Below, one piece after another: positions 37,736 through 53,446 of a DNA stretch of 64,000 bases. Numbering within the stretch: the first letter of the stretch is position 1; each line of letters opens with the position of its first letter. Source of the stretch: Onthophagus taurus (lineage: Eukaryota; Arthropoda; Insecta; Coleoptera; Scarabaeidae); the NCBI RefSeq assembly GCF_036711975.1, contig NW_027248940.1, positions 2,542,001-2,606,000 of the forward strand, given 5' to 3'. The position numbers were made by a program, and so were the translations under genes. The notes under the pieces were generated by a model, which was not told the DNA's origin, did not search any database, and was given only the letters and a program-made list of their open reading frames with translations.

Positions 37736-39906
37736 TGTGAAAATATTAAAAAAATTTCTCCTTTAATAGCTTTTTCCTGGAAATTTCAATAATATTATCT
37801 TATACTTTTTATATCACATCATAAACTAGAATCTTTAAGCTTCAATTTAACATACATATCATATCGTTATTCTTAAAAACTCAGACAACATGATTTTCTG
37901 AAAATTTCGTATAATTTTAGATTCATAAATTTGACAATTTCATCTTTAACAATTTTTTCCTCGGTATTTCAATAATATGATCATACAATTTTGATATCAA
38001 ATCATAAATTAGAATGTTTAAGCTTCAATTTAACACACATATCATATCATTATTCTTAAAAACACAGACAATATGATTTTTTGAAAATTTCAATTTATTT
38101 TTAAATTCATAATTTGATAATTTCTTCTTTAATAGCTTTTTCTTGGAAATTTCAATAATATTATCTTGTACTTTTTATATCACATCATAAACTAGAATCT
38201 TTAAGATTCAATTTAACATACCTATCATATCATAATTCTTAAAAACACGGCCGATGTGATTTTTTGAAAATTTTATATTATCTTTAATTTATAATTTGAC
38301 AATTTCTTCTATAATAATTTGTTCCTGGTTTAATAATATTATCTTATTGTTTTTATATCACATTATAAACTAGAATCTTTAAGCTTTAATTTAACATACA
38401 TATTATATCATAATTTTTAAAAACACGTTCGATATGATTTTTAGAAAATATCATATTATTTTTGATTTATAATTTGACAATTTCTCCTAAAATAATTTTT
38501 TCTTGTAAATTTTAATAATATTATCTTATTATTCTTATATCACATCATAAACTAGAATCTTTAAGCTTCAATTTAACATACATGTCATATCATTATTCTT
38601 AAAACATAGACAACATGATTTTTTGAAAATTTCGTATAACTTTAGATTTATAATTTTGATAATCTCTTCTTTAACAATTTTTTCCTCGATATTTGAGTAA
38701 TGTAATCACATAGTTTTAATATCACATCACAAACTAGAACCATTCAGCTTCAATTTAACATACATATCATATCATTATTCTTAAAAACATAGACAATACA
38801 ATTTATTGAAAATTTCGTATTATTTTAGATTCATAAATTTGACAATTTCTTCTTTAACAATTTTTTCTTCGATATTTTGATAATATGATCGTATAATTTT
38901 GAGATCACATCATAAATTAGAATCTTTAAGCTTCAATTTAATACACATATTATATTTTTATTCTTAAAAGCACAGACAATATGATTTTTTGAAAATTTCA
39001 ACTTATTTTTGAACTCATAATTTAATTATTTCCTTTTTAATAGCTTTTTCCTGGAAATTTCAATAACATTATCTTATAGTTTCTATATCACATCACAAAC
39101 TAGAATCTTTAAGCATCAATTTAACATACATATCATATCATAATTCTTAAAAACACAGCCGATATGATTTTTAGAAAGTTTTATATTATTTTTGATTTAT
39201 AATTTGACAGTTTCTTCTATAATAATTTTTTCCTGAATATTTTAATAATATTACCATATACTTTTTATATCATATAATAAACTAGAATCTTTAAGCTTCA
39301 ATTTAACATACATATCATATCATTATTCTTAAAAACGGAGACAATGTGGTTTTTTGAAAATATCGTATTATTTTAAATTCATAAATTTGACAATTTCTTC
39401 TTTAACAATTTTTTCTTCAATACTACAATAACATGATATTATAATTTTGATATCACGTCATAAACTAGAATCTTTAAGCTTCAATTTAACATATATATTA
39501 TATTGTTATTCTTAAAAACACAGGCAGTATGATTTTTTGAAAATTTCAATTTATTTTTGAATTCATAATTTGACAATTTCTACTTTAATAGCATTTTCCT
39601 GGAAATTTCAATATTATTTTATACTTTTTATATCACATTATAAACTAGAATCTTTAAGGTTCAATTTAACAAACATATCATATAATTTTTAAAAACACGG
39701 CCGACAAGATTTTTTGAAAATATATTTTTGATTCATAATTTAACAATTTCCTCTATAATAACTTTTTCCTGGAAATTTTAATAATATTATCCAATAGTTT
39801 TTATATTACATCGTATACTAGAAGTTTTAAGTTTCAATTTAACATACATATCTTATCATTATTCTTAAAAACACAGATGATATGATTGAAAATATCGTTT
39901 TATATA

Positions 39907-40722
39907 CAGGGTCATCCACAACGACCGTCCATTAGAACTTTACAGGGTTCTGGGCAAAATGAAAATTTGAAAATTCAGATTTAAGTATTATCAATTGCGT
40001 TCTCTTCGACTAAAATATTTTCAGATATCTAACACTTCCGGTTCACTAGGTATTCACTAGGTGTGCACTAGGTATTCATGACACACTAGGTTAAATATCC
40101 ATATTTGTGTGCATTTTTCAAAAAACCCTAATTATCTCCCTAACTATAAATGTTAGGTATAGGACATATGGAATATAAAAGATGTAAAATGAGACACCGA
40201 AGACGACTAAGTAATAAAATATGGGTGGTGCCATTTAAAAAAATGGAGTTATGGTATTTCCAAATTTCGAAAAGTTAACGTGCCGTAGTAAAGAGACCAA
40301 ACGTTCTAGACAACCGTACTCGGCACCAAAACATACTCCGTCATGTTGCTTACGCATGTTCTGAATCCTAAATTGATATACCAAAAATCGAGTGTTCTCT
40401 GATTTTTTGAACAAATGTCTGCTGGAGTAGATTTTTCTAGAAAAATTCGAATAACTCGAGAATGGCCGAATCAAATTGCAGAAAGTAAAGTTATTCATAA
40501 ACCTTGAAAACAGACAAATCCAAATATGTAAAAATATATATGGTGTTCCATTTAAAAAAATAAAGTAGGTGGCGACTTCCGATATAACCGGAAGTGCTAG
40601 AAATCCGAAAATATTTTAGTCGAAGAGAACGCAATTAATAATACTTAAATTTGAATTTTCAAATTTTTTTATTGGCCAGAACCCTGTAAAGTTCTAATGG
40701 ACGGTCGTCGTGGATGACCCTG
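39907..40722. mobile_element. 816-bp non-autonomous Tc1/mariner-like element
   Basis: Ends are CAGGGTCATCCAC and its inverse, flanked by TA on each side, the usual target of Tc1/mariner elements. Terminal inverted repeats extend about 130 bp with few mismatches (including GCGTTCTCTTCGACTAAAAT at both ends). It is inserted within satellite C. No transposase is present; an 87-codon minus-strand open frame (40498-40235) has no recognisable similarity. It carries the ACCGGAAGT and CTTCCGGTT motifs also seen in domain D. Confidence 0.85.
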
Positions 40723-41997
40723 TATACTAGAAGTTTTAAGTTTCAATTTAACTTACATATCATATCATTATTCTTAAAAACACAGATAATATGATTTTTT
40801 GAAAATATCGTTTTATTCATAATTAGACAATTTCTTCTTTAATCATATTTTCCTGGAAATGTCAATATCATTATCTTATAATTTTTATATCACATAATAA
40901 ACTAGAACCTTTAAGCTTCAATTTAACATACATATCATATCGATTAGATTAATAATTTTGACAATTTCTTCTTTAACAATTTTTTCCTCAATATTTCAAT
41001 AATGTGATCATATAGTTTTTATATGACATCATATACTAGAAGTTTTAAATTTCAATTTAACATACATATATCATTATTCTTAAAAACACAGACAATATGA
41101 TTTTTTGAAAATTTCAATTTATTTTTGAATTCATAATTTAACAATTTCTTCTTTAATAGTTTTTTCTTGGAAAGTTCAATAATATTATCTTATATTTTTT
41201 ATATCACATCATAAACTAGAGTCTTTAAACTTCAATTTAACATACATATCATATCATAATTCTTAAAAACACGGCCGATATGATTTTTTAAAGATATTAT
41301 ATTATTTATGATTTATAATTTAACAATTTCTTCTATAACAACTTTTTCCTGGAAATTTTAATAATATTATCTAAAAGTTATTATATTACATCATATACTA
41401 GAAGCTTTAAGTTTCAATTTAACATACATATCATATCATTATTCTTAAAAACACAGATGATATGATTTTTTGAAAATATTGTTTTATTTATAATTAGACA
41501 ATTTCTTCGTTAATAATTTTTTCCTGGAAATTTCAATAATATTATCTTATAATTTTTATATCACATCATAAACTAGAATCTTTAAGCTTCAATTTAACAC
41601 ACATATCATATCATTATTCTTAAAAACGCAGACAACATGATTTTTTGAAAATTTTGTATAATTTTAGATTCATAAATTTGACAATTTCTTTTTTAATAAC
41701 TTTTTCCTGAAATTTTCAATAATATTATCTTATACTTTTTATATTACACCATAAATTAGAATTTTTAAGCTTCAATTTAACATACATATCATACCATTAT
41801 TCTTCAAAATGTAAACAGTGTGATTTTTTGAAAATTTCGAATTATTTTAGATTCATAAATTTGACAATTTCTTCTTTAACAATTTTTTTCTCGATAATTC
41901 AATAATATGATCATATAATTTTGATATCACATCAGAAATTAGAACCTTTAATCTTCAATTTAACATACATATCATAATTCTTAAAAACACAGTCATT

Positions 41998-42150
41998 ATG
42001 CACTGACAAATCGTGCTTGCTATACAAACAAGATAAAAACATGGATTTATGTCGCTTTGTTGCAGAAGGGAAGATAGAACTACCTATAAGGAATCCGAAA
42101 ATGTCAAAAAGTCAATTTCCCTAAAAATGGGATATATGTGGTTGATACAT
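41998..42150. other. Unrecognised insert in satellite C
   Basis: About 150 bp with no satellite similarity and higher GC than its surroundings, between two monomers. I find no inverted repeats, clear target duplication or protein match. Confidence 0.45.
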
Positions 42151-43599
42151 GCTTTTTTAACAATTTTTTCCTGAAAATTTCACATATATTATTTAATTGT
42201 TTTTATATCACATCATAAACTAGAACCTTTAACCTTCCATTTAACATAGATATCATATCATTAATCTTAAAATCACAGACAATACGATTTTTTGGAAATT
42301 TCGTTTTATTTTTTATTTATAATTTGACAATCTCTTCTTTAATAATTTTTTCCTGGAAATTTCAATCATATTATTTTATAGTTTTTATACCACATCATAA
42401 CCTAGAATCTTTAAGCATCAATTTAACATACATATCATATCATTATACTTAAAAACACAGACAATATAATTTTTTGAAAATTTCATATTATTTTTGAATT
42501 CATAATCTGACAATTTTTTTCCTTAATAACTTTTCCTGGAAATTTCAATAATATTATCTTATAGTTTTTATATCACATCATAAACTAGAATCATTAAGCT
42601 TCAATTTAACATACATATCATATCATTATTCCTAAAAACACAGACAATATGATTTTTTGAAAATTTCCTTTTATTTATAATTGAACAATTTCTTTTTTAA
42701 CCATTTTTTCCTGGAAATCTTAATTATATTATCTAATTGTTTTTATATCACATCATAAACTAGAATCTTTAAGCTTCAATTTATCATACATATCATTATT
42801 CTTAAAAACACACCCAATATGTTTTTTTGAAAATGTCGTTTTAGCTTTGAAATTATTATTTAACAATGTCTTCTTTAACAACTTTTTCCTGGAAATTTCA
42901 CTAATATTATCTTATAGTTTTTATATCATATCATATATTAGAATCATTAAGCTTCAATTTAACATACATATCATATCTTTATTCTTAAAAACACACACAA
43001 TATGTTTTTTTGAAAAATTCGTTTTATCTTTGAATTAATTATTTAACAATTTCTTCTTTAATAACTTTTTCCTGGAAATTTCACTAATATTATCTTATAG
43101 TTTTTATATCACATCATAAAGTACACTCTTTAAGTTTCAATTTAACATACATATCATATCATTATTCTTAAAAACACAGATATGATTTTTTGAAAATATA
43201 GTTTTATTTATAATTAGACAATTTCTTCGTTAATAATTTTTTCCTGGAAATTTCAATAATATTATCTTATAATTTTTATATCACATCATAAACTAGAATC
43301 TTTAAGCTTCAATTTAACATACATATCATTATTCTTAAAAACGCAGACATGATTTTTTGAAAATTTCGTATAATTTTAGATTCATAAATTTGACAATTTC
43401 TTCTTTAACAATTTTTTTCTCGATAATTCAATAATATGATAATATAATTTTGATATCACATCATAAACTAGAACCTTCAATTTTCAATTTAACATACATA
43501 TATCATAATTCTTAAAAACACAGTCATTATGATTTTCTGAAAATTTCGTTTTATTTATTATTTATAATTAGACAATTTCTTTTCTAATTTTTTCCTGAA

Positions 43600-43840
43600 A
43601 ATATCAATTACGTTATATTTAATGTGTTAGATAGCATGATTAATATAAGAGAAAGAATTAGTCTGTATATAATGGATTTACTATTAAAAATTTATTTAAA
43701 ACTCACTATTTGTTACTAAACAATATTGTATAAATATATAAGTTAGGATTAAATAAGAAAAATAATATAACATAGTACACTCTAAAAATAGTTGATTTAA
43801 ACGGGTGATTTTGCGATTAAACTTCGATCGAAACATAATC
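43600..43840 (-). terminator. 3' UTR and polyadenylation signal of beta-tubulin
   Basis: On the minus strand AATAAA lies at 43696-43691, about 145 nt past the tubulin stop. Satellite C begins about 90 bp further on. Confidence 0.55.
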
Positions 43841-45227
<1,387 letters not shown>

Positions 45228-45410
45228 CCTAACGCAGTATTCAGGTTCAGTTAGTTAAGGTTTGATGGTACAAGCTGGGTGATAAAAAAGTTGTCATAAA
45301 TATAATAAATTAAACAACTGTTTATTTCGTTGCTACGCTCGCCAACTTTGTGTTGTGATGTATGATGTAGATTTGATGTTATCGCCTACTAAAATTTTAT
45401 GATGATTTAT
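45228..45410 (-). promoter_or_regulatory. Upstream region of beta-tubulin
   Basis: About 180 bp of non-array DNA before diverged satellite C begins. On the minus strand an acceptor-like GCGTTAG sits just before the ATG, so a separate 5' UTR exon is possible. No clear TATA box. Confidence 0.35.
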
Positions 45411-45610
45411 TTATATTAAAACGAGAAATATTTTTAAGAATCATGATGTGATGTGTATGCTAAATTGCAAATTAAAGGTTAATGTTTATGATGTTGTTTC
45501 AAAATTATATGATACTATTATTGAAATATCGAGGAAAAAATTGTTAAAGACGAAATTGTGGGATTATAAATTAAAAATAATATGAAATTTTTTTTTAAGT
45601 ATAATGATAT
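45410..45610 (+). repeat. Diverged satellite C monomer upstream of beta-tubulin
   Basis: TTTTTAAGAATCATGATGTG, TGCTAAATTG, ATTATTGAAATATCGAGG and AAAAAATTGTTAAAGACGAA match in order the plus-polarity satellite C monomer of 47.7-52.7 kb. The right-hand array therefore starts here and was later split by the LINE. Confidence 0.75.
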
Positions 45611-47690
45611 ATTTTTTTCTTTTTTTTGCAAATACGGCAGATACGGCAGAGCTGAGGTATTAACATCATCGGTAACTCTGAAAGGTGCATTGAGCCGAAA
45701 ACAAGGTTGCCCAATATCGACGTTTAAGTAATGCACCGGACGTGCACAGTCCTACAGATCCAGAAATCTCGTTAACCAGTATATTTGCTAAGTTGTTCAA
45801 ATAAAATCTTCTCCATGACCTTTGAGAGAACCGGCAATATGCTTATTGGTCTTAAGTCAGACAGCCTTTGAGGATTATTAATTTTAGGGAGAGGGTTTAG
45901 CAACGATATCTTCCACGAAGCCGGGAAGGAACAAATCTCTATGACATGATTTACAATATGCCTAACATATGGTATAATATGGGGGCAACACAATTTAATA
46001 ATTTTTATATTTAAGCTGTCATAGCCCATAGCATTACTGTTTATTGCGTTAATAGTTTCCTCAACATTGGCTTCAGCAATTTCAGCAAATTCAAAAACCT
46101 GGCTATATAGTGTATTATTAAGATAATAATTGTAAAGGTCAGCATCATACCCCGATATACCCACTTATTATTAAACAAACCCGCTTTTCTCAATGCTGTC
46201 CATTTATTATTCGCGCTTTTAATTTGAAGTTCAAGATATACTCTGCGCTCTGTACGGATAGCTTCCATAACAATTCGTCTCATTGTTTTATGAAAGGTCC
46301 ATTTCTGCGGTAGCTTTGTTGCTTTAAATTCCCGATATGCCCTGTCCCGAATTTTTTGCATAGACTTGATTGTATCGGTGATCCATGGCGACTGAGGTCT
46401 TACAAAACTGCAGGTTTTCAGTGGACAATGTACCTCTAGAACACTACATAGGGCGTTATTGAAAAAATTTACCTTAGAGTCCCCGTCGGGAATATCAAAA
46501 ATGTGAAAAAATGGTATTCTATACAGATCATCAGCGAAGTGATCGTATTGAAAATATTTGAAAGAGCGAAAGGTTCTAATCAGAGGCGGATGTGGTGGGG
46601 TTTTAAATTTTAGATTGCAGTATATTATATCATGATCTGACATACTTCCCCCGTCTGCGACACCCGCCTCACTGACCATGCTGCGGTCAGATACCAGTAT
46701 CAGATCAATCAAAGTAGACGATGATTGGGTTACTCGTGTTGGTCCCTCAATGACTTGATACAAGCCCGTAGAATCAAGTAAATCTTGTAGCGCTAGGGAC
46801 TTACGGGTGGTCACGGTCAACATGTCGATATTAAAATCCCCAAGAATCACCACCCTGTCCACCGTAGGCAATATAAACGAAAGCGCGTCCTCTAATTCAT
46901 TGAGGAACAAATTATAATTGACTAACGGGGGTCTGTACACAACCGCCAAGGCAAGACTCAATCCGTCCAGTCGGATCTTGACCCACAGCTGCTCTATTGC
47001 ATCACTCACATCGACTGTGGTAACTGTTATTCCTTCCCTTATATACAACGCAATGCCCCCCGCTCTAGTCTCTCTATCTTTCCGAAGCACCCTATATCCG
47101 TTCATAGATATTGCATTATTATCGATTCCAGCAGACAGCCAAGTCTCGCTCAATGCAAACACATGATAGCCACCGTCAGCCAACACACCTTCAAAATCAT
47201 TAAAAGATTTAAGCAAAGATCTAATATTTAGATGACCGATGCTAAACATCTGCACAGTCCGCAACAATTACGCAGAAATTCCTGCAAAAAAGAGAAACGA
47301 AGAAAGAAAAAAGAGAAAAACAGAGAAAAACCAAGAAAAAAGAAAAGAAAGAGAAAAAAAAACAATATATGTATATAATACAAATGTATGTATATATCAA
47401 TCGCCCCCCAACAGATGCTCCCCACACGCGCCTGAACCGAGAAAAAAGAGAAAAATACATAATAAAAAGAAAAAACAAACTTAAGAATGGATGTCAGTCG
47501 AAATATCAAAGGAGAAAAAAAAAATTTATATATATATATATATATAAAACAAAAAAAAATAAAACAAAATACTTAATACTTAGGAAGTAGAATGGAAACA
47601 GCCATGGAAATTGGTGCCGACTTCTAGGCCTTATATATGACGCACTCGTCTTCTAACTCGAGGCATCTCCTTGGGTTGTGGTTGGTGCTT
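45610..47690 (-). mobile_element. Non-LTR retrotransposon (LINE), RT largely deleted
   Basis: Read on the minus strand. 47690-47268 is a 5' region with A-rich and (TA)n tracts. 47267-46041 encodes an apurinic-type endonuclease: GHLNIRSL, LSETWL, AGGIALYIREG, VVYRPP, ILGDFNID and SMSDHDIIY give the expected N, E, D/N and SDH catalytic residues. A frameshift near 46150 leads into 46164-45772, the start of a reverse transcriptase (FPASWKISLLNPLPK, RPISILPVLSKVMEKIL). This breaks off without the catalytic core and joins a short tail with two TACGGCAGA repeats and an A-rich 3' end at about 45630-45610. It cannot encode its own transposition. It lies inside satellite C. Confidence 0.85.
47527..47546. 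repeat. (TA)n microsatellite
   Basis: About ten TA dinucleotides, within the A-rich 5' region of the LINE. Confidence 0.9.
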
Positions 47691-50600
47691 TTATATGTAT
47701 GTTAAATTGAAGCTTAAAGATTCTAGTTTATGATGTGATATAAAAACTATATGATAATATTGAAATTTCCAGAAAAAAGTTATTAAAGAAGAAATTGTCA
47801 AATTTATGAATCAAAAATTATAAAAAATTTTCAAAATATCATATCGGCCGTGTTTTTAAGAATTATGATATGATATGTATGTTGAATTGAAACTTAAGGA
47901 TTCTAGATGATAATGTGATACAAAAATGCTATGATAATATTATTGAAATTTCCAGAAAAAAGTTATTAAAGAAGAAATTGTCAAATTTATGAATTAAAAA
48001 TTATAAAAAATTTGCAAAATATCATATCGGCCGTGTTTTTAAGAACTATGATATGATATGTATGATAAATTGAAGCTTAAAGATCCTATTTTATGATATG
48101 ATATAAGAATGATATGATAATATTATTGATATTTCCAGAAAAAAGTTATTAAAGAAGAAATTGTCAAATTTATGAATTAAAAATTATAAAAAATTTGCAA
48201 AATATCATATCGGCCGTGTTTTTAAGAACTATGATATGATATGTATGATAAATTGAAGCTTAAAGATCCTATTTTATGATATGATATAAGAATGATATGA
48301 TAATATTATTGATATTTCCAGAAAAAAGTTATTAAAGAAGAAATTGTCAAATTTATAAATCAAAAATTATAAGAAATTTTCAAAAAATCATATCGGCCGT
48401 GTTTTTAAGAATTATGATATGTATGTTAAATTAAAGCTTAAAGATTCTAGATTATGATGTGATATAAAGATGATATGATAATATTATTGAAATTTTCAGA
48501 AAAAAGTTATTAAAGAAGAAATTGTCATATTTATGAATCAAAAATTATAAAAAAATTTCAAAAAATCATATCGGCCGTGTTTTTAAGAATTATGATATGA
48601 TATGTATGTTAAATTGAAACTTAAAGATTCTAGATTATGATATGATATAAAAATGATATGATAATATTATTGAAATTTCCAGGAAAAAGTGATTAAAGAA
48701 GAAATTGTCAAATTTATGAATCAAAAATTATAAAAAATTTTCAAAATATCATATCGGCCGTGTCTTTAAGAATTATGATATCATATGTATGTTAAATTGG
48801 AGCTTAAAGATTCTAGATTATGATGTGATATAAAAATGTTATGACAATATTATTGAAATTTCCAGAAAAAAGTTATTAAGGAAAAAATTGTCAAATTTAG
48901 AAATCCAAAATTATAAGAAATTTTCAAAAAATCATATCGGCCGTGTTTTTAAGAATTAAGATATGATATGTATGTTAAATTGAAGCTTAAAGATTCTAGA
49001 TTATGATGTGATATAAAAATTATATGATAATATTATTGAAATTTCCAGAAAAAAATTATTAAAGAAGAAATTGTCAAATTTATGAATCAAAAATTATAAA
49101 AAAATTTCAAAATATCATATCGGCCGTGTTTTTAAGAATTATGATATGATATGTATGTTAAATTGAAGCTTAAAGATTCTAGATTATGATGTGATATAAA
49201 AATGTTATGATAATATTATTAAAATTTCCAGAAAAAAGTTATTAAGGAAAAAATTGTCAAATTTATAAATCAAAAATTATAAAAAAATTTCAAAAAATCA
49301 TATCGGCCATGTTTTTAAGAATTATGATATGATATGTATGTTAAATTGAAGCTTAAAGATTCTAGATTATGATGTGATATAAAAATGTTATGATAATATT
49401 ATTGAAATTTCCAGAAAAAAGTTATTAAGGAAAAAATTGTTAAATTTATAAATCAAAAATTATAAGAAATTTTCAAAAAATTATATCGGCCGTGTTTTTA
49501 AGAATTATGATATGATATGTACGTTAAATTGAAGCTTAAAGATTCAAAATTATGATGTGATATAAAAATGATATGATAATATTATTGAAATTTCCAGGAA
49601 ACTGTTATTAAAGAAGAAATTGTCAAATTTATAAAAAAAATGAAGTTTTCAAAAAATCATATCAACTTTGTTTTTAAAAATTATGATATAATGTGTATGT
49701 TAAATTGAAGGTGAAAGCTTCTAGTTTATGATGTGGTATAACAATTATATGATACTATAAAAAATTATTGAAGAAGAAATTTTTTCACGTTTTATTTTTT
49801 TTCAATTTGAATTTGAATTTAAGAATAATGATATGATATGTGTGTTATATTGAAGTTTAAGGATTATAGTATATGACGTGATATAAAAATTACAATTACG
49901 ATTTTAATTTATGATATGATATAAAAACAATAAGATAATATTATTGAAATTTCCAAGGAAAGGTTGTTAAAGATGAAATTGTTTAATTATAAAATGAAAT
50001 TTTCAAAAAATCATATTGTTTGTGTTTTTGAGAATAATGATATGATATGTATGTTACATTGAAGTTTAAGGATTCTAGTTTATGATGTGATACCAAAACT
50101 ATAAGACAATATTATTGAAATTTCCAGATAGAACCTATTAAAGAAGAAATTGTTTAATTATAAACAAAAAATCAAACTAAATTTTCAAAAAATCATATTG
50201 TCTGTATTTTTAAGAATAATAATATGATATGTATGTTAAATTGACACTTAAAGAGTCTACTTTATGATATAATATAAAAACTGTAACATAATATTGTTGA
50301 AATTTCCAAGAAAAAGTTGTTAAAGATTAAATTGTTTAATTATAAAATGAAATTTTCAAAGAATCATATTGTTTGTGTTTTTGAGAGTAATGATATGATA
50401 TGTATGTTACATTGAAGTTTAAGGATTCTAGTTTATGATGTGATACACATACTATAAGACAATATTATTGAAATTTCCAGATAGAAGCTATTAAAGAAGA
50501 AATTGTTTAATTATAAATAAAAAATAAAACTAAATTTTTAAAAAATTATATTGTCTGTGTTTTTAAGAATAATTATATGATATGTATGTTAAATTGACAC

Positions 50601-52740
50601 TTAAAGAGTCTACTTTATGATGTAATATAAAAACTATAACAATATTATTGAAATTTTCAAGAAAAAGTTGTTAAAGATTAAATTGTTTAATTATAAAATG
50701 AAATTTTCAAAGAATCATATTGTTTATGTTTTTGAGAGTAATGATATGATATGTATGTTACATTGAAGTTTAAGGATTCTAGTTTATGATGTGATACACA
50801 TACTATAAGACAATATTATTGAAATTTCCAGATAGAAGCTATTAAAGAAGAAATTGTTTAATTATAAATAAAAAATAAAACTAAATTTTTAAAAAATCAT
50901 ATTGTCTGTGTTTTTAAGAATAATTATATGATATGTATGTTAAATTGACACTTAAAGAGTCTACTTTATGATGTAATATAAAAACTATAACATAATATTA
51001 TTGAAATTTTCAAGAAAAAGTTGTTAAAGATGAAATTGTTTGATTATAAAATGAAATTTTCAAAAAGTCATATTGTTTCTGTTTTTAAGAATAATAATAT
51101 GATATGTATGTTAAATTGACACTTAAAGAGTCTACTTTATGATGTAATATAAAAACTATAATATAATATAATTGAAATTTCCAAGAAAAAGTTGTTAAAG
51201 ATGAAATTGTTTAATTATAAAATGAAATTTTCAAAAAATCATATTGTTTGTGTGTTTGAGAATAATGATATGATATGTATGTTATATTGAAGTTTAAGGA
51301 TTCTAGTTTATGATGTGATACACAAACTATAAGACAATATTATTGAAATTTCCAGATAGAAGCTATTAAAGAAGAAATTGTTTAATTATAAATAAAAAAT
51401 AAAACTAAATTTTCAAAAAATCATGTTGTTTGTGTTTTTGAGGATAATGATATGATATGTATGTTAAATTGAAGCTTAAGGAGTCTACTTTATGATGAAA
51501 TATAAAAACTATAACATAATATTATTGAAATTTCCAAGAAAAAGTTGTTAAAGATGAAATTGTTTAATTATAAAATGAAATTTTCAAAAAATCATATTGT
51601 TTATGTTCTTGAAAATAATGATATGATATGTATGTTACATTGAAGTTTAAGGATTCTAGTTTATGATGTGATACACAAACTATAAGACAATATTATTGAA
51701 ATTTCCAGATAGAAGCTATTAAAGAAGAAATTGTTTAATTATAAATAAAAAATAAAACTAAATTTTCAAAAAATCATATTGTATGTATTTTTAAGAATAA
51801 TGATATGATATGTATGTTAAATTGATACTTAAAGAGTCTACTTTATGATGAAATATAAAAACTATAACATAATATTATTGAAATTTCCAAGAAAAAGTTG
51901 TTAAAGATGAAATTGTTTAATTATAAAATGAAATTTTCAAAAAATCATATTGTTTGTGTTCTTGAAAATAATGATATGATATGTATGTTACATTGAAGTT
52001 TAAGGATTCTAGTTTATGATGTGATACACAAACTATAAGACAATATTATTGAAATTTCCAGATAGAAGCTATTAAAGAAGAAATTGTTTAATTATAAATA
52101 AAAAATAAAACTAAATTTTTAAAAAATCATATTGTATGTATTTTTAAGAATAATAATATGATATGTATGTTAAATTGAAGCTTAAAGAGTCTACTTTATG
52201 ATGTAATATAAAAACTATAACATAATATTATTGAAATTTCCAAGAAAAAGTTGTTAAAGATCAAATTGTTTAATTATAAAATGAAATTTTCAAAAAATCA
52301 TATTGTTACTGTTTTTGAGAATAATGATATGATATGTATGTTACATTGAAGTTTAAGGATTCTAGTTTATGATGTGATACACAAACTATAAGACAATATT
52401 ATTGAAATTTCCAGATAGAACCTATTAAAGAAGAAATTGTTTAATTATAAATAAAAAATAAAACTAAATTTAAAAAAAATCATATTGTATGTATTTTTAA
52501 GAATAATAATATGATATGTATGTTAAATTGAAGCTTAAAGATTCTAATTTATGATGTGATATGAGAAGTATAAGATAATATTATTGAAATTTCCAGGAAA
52601 AAGATATTAAAGAAGATATTGTCAAATTATAAATTCAAAAATAAATCGAAATTTTCAAAAAATTATATTGTCTGTGTTTTTAAGAATAGTTACATGATAT
52701 GTATATTAGATTGAAGCTTAAAGACTCAATTCATTTCTTA
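47690..52740 (+). repeat. Satellite C, right array, inverted relative to the left array
   Basis: Reverse complement of the left-array monomer (AAATTGAAGCTTAAAGATTC, GGCCGTGTTTTTAAGAAT), period 180-183 bp, about 28 monomers. Two blocks differ. 47.7-49.7 kb consists of single monomers with ATATCGGCCGTG. About 49.9-52.6 kb is a two-monomer alternation of about 353 bp, with TTCCAGATAGAAGCTATT at about 50124, 50477, 50828, 51351, 51704, 52057 and 52411; one interval of 523 bp holds an extra monomer. 49.74-49.91 kb is disrupted. Confidence 0.93.
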
Positions 52741-53446
52741 ACGTCAGTACACCTTCTCCTACATATAGGTCGTTACTCACATATTTTTTCAAAATTAAAA
52801 TTTAAATTGTCTTGTGTTCCCTAACACTTGTTTCTTTTACAGGGAATTCAATTTAAGTTTAAATTATAAAATATTTTTGGTGGTTTATATTTCCATATAA
52901 TTTTATAGTTTTTAAAAAGTTTTTTTAACAATGAAGTAAATCGCCATTTTTGGTTGCACACTGCTCTGTTGTAATACTTTTCAATTGTGTTACAGAAATA
53001 CATCAATAATGTTTAATATTATTTTAAAATTTAAAAAATAATTCTTATATAATGTGTCTTTAATCTTTAACGCACATAAATGAAAAATAAAACATTTTTC
53101 ATCGTTATTATCATTGGTTTAATTTTATAATCACATAAACGATGAGTTTAGTATCGATTTTATCTAAAAAAATTTGTAGAGTTATCCGCCAGATGGAACT
53201 ACTTTTGAAGTGTTATTGTCAATAAGTTTTACAGAAAACTGTAACGACCATAACCTCTAAATAAATTTGCACAAAATGTGAAATTAAATTTTTTGATATT
53301 GTTTTATTAATAATAATTGAATTCACTTTATTTATCAATTGATAAAGTCCCATTTATAAATATATGATTAAGAAATGTGACTCAACGATAAGATAAATCA
53401 TCAATGTTTTAAAATTTTAGGTTAGATTTATTAGTATAGGTTAAAA
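52740..53446. other. Intergenic DNA upstream of the ankyrin gene
   Basis: AT-rich single-copy-looking sequence. I see no gene, repeat or clear core promoter. It should include the 5' UTR and promoter of the ankyrin gene. Confidence 0.5.

Larger units (their letters stand above)
37735..43600 (-). repeat. Satellite C, left array (about 183-bp monomers)
   Basis: AAGCTTCAATTTAACATACA recurs at about 37837, 38020 and 38203, period 183 bp, roughly 27 monomers after subtracting inserts. Two monomer types can be told apart: one with CTCGATATTTCAATAATATG and one with CCTGGAAATTTCAATAATAT. The array hosts an 816-bp mariner-like element (39907-40722) and an unrecognised insert at about 41998-42150. Its polarity is opposite to the array beyond the tubulin gene. 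Confidence 0.93.

Noticed and set aside
40235..40498. 87-codon minus-strand frame as a transposase remnant
   Set aside because: No DDE/D-like motif, and it lies in a non-autonomous element with long inverted repeats.
42847..43038. 63-codon frame in satellite C
   Set aside because: Composed entirely of satellite monomer sequence.
47228..47590. Several overlapping frames on both strands
   Set aside because: Low-complexity A-rich and (TA)n sequence of the LINE 5' region.
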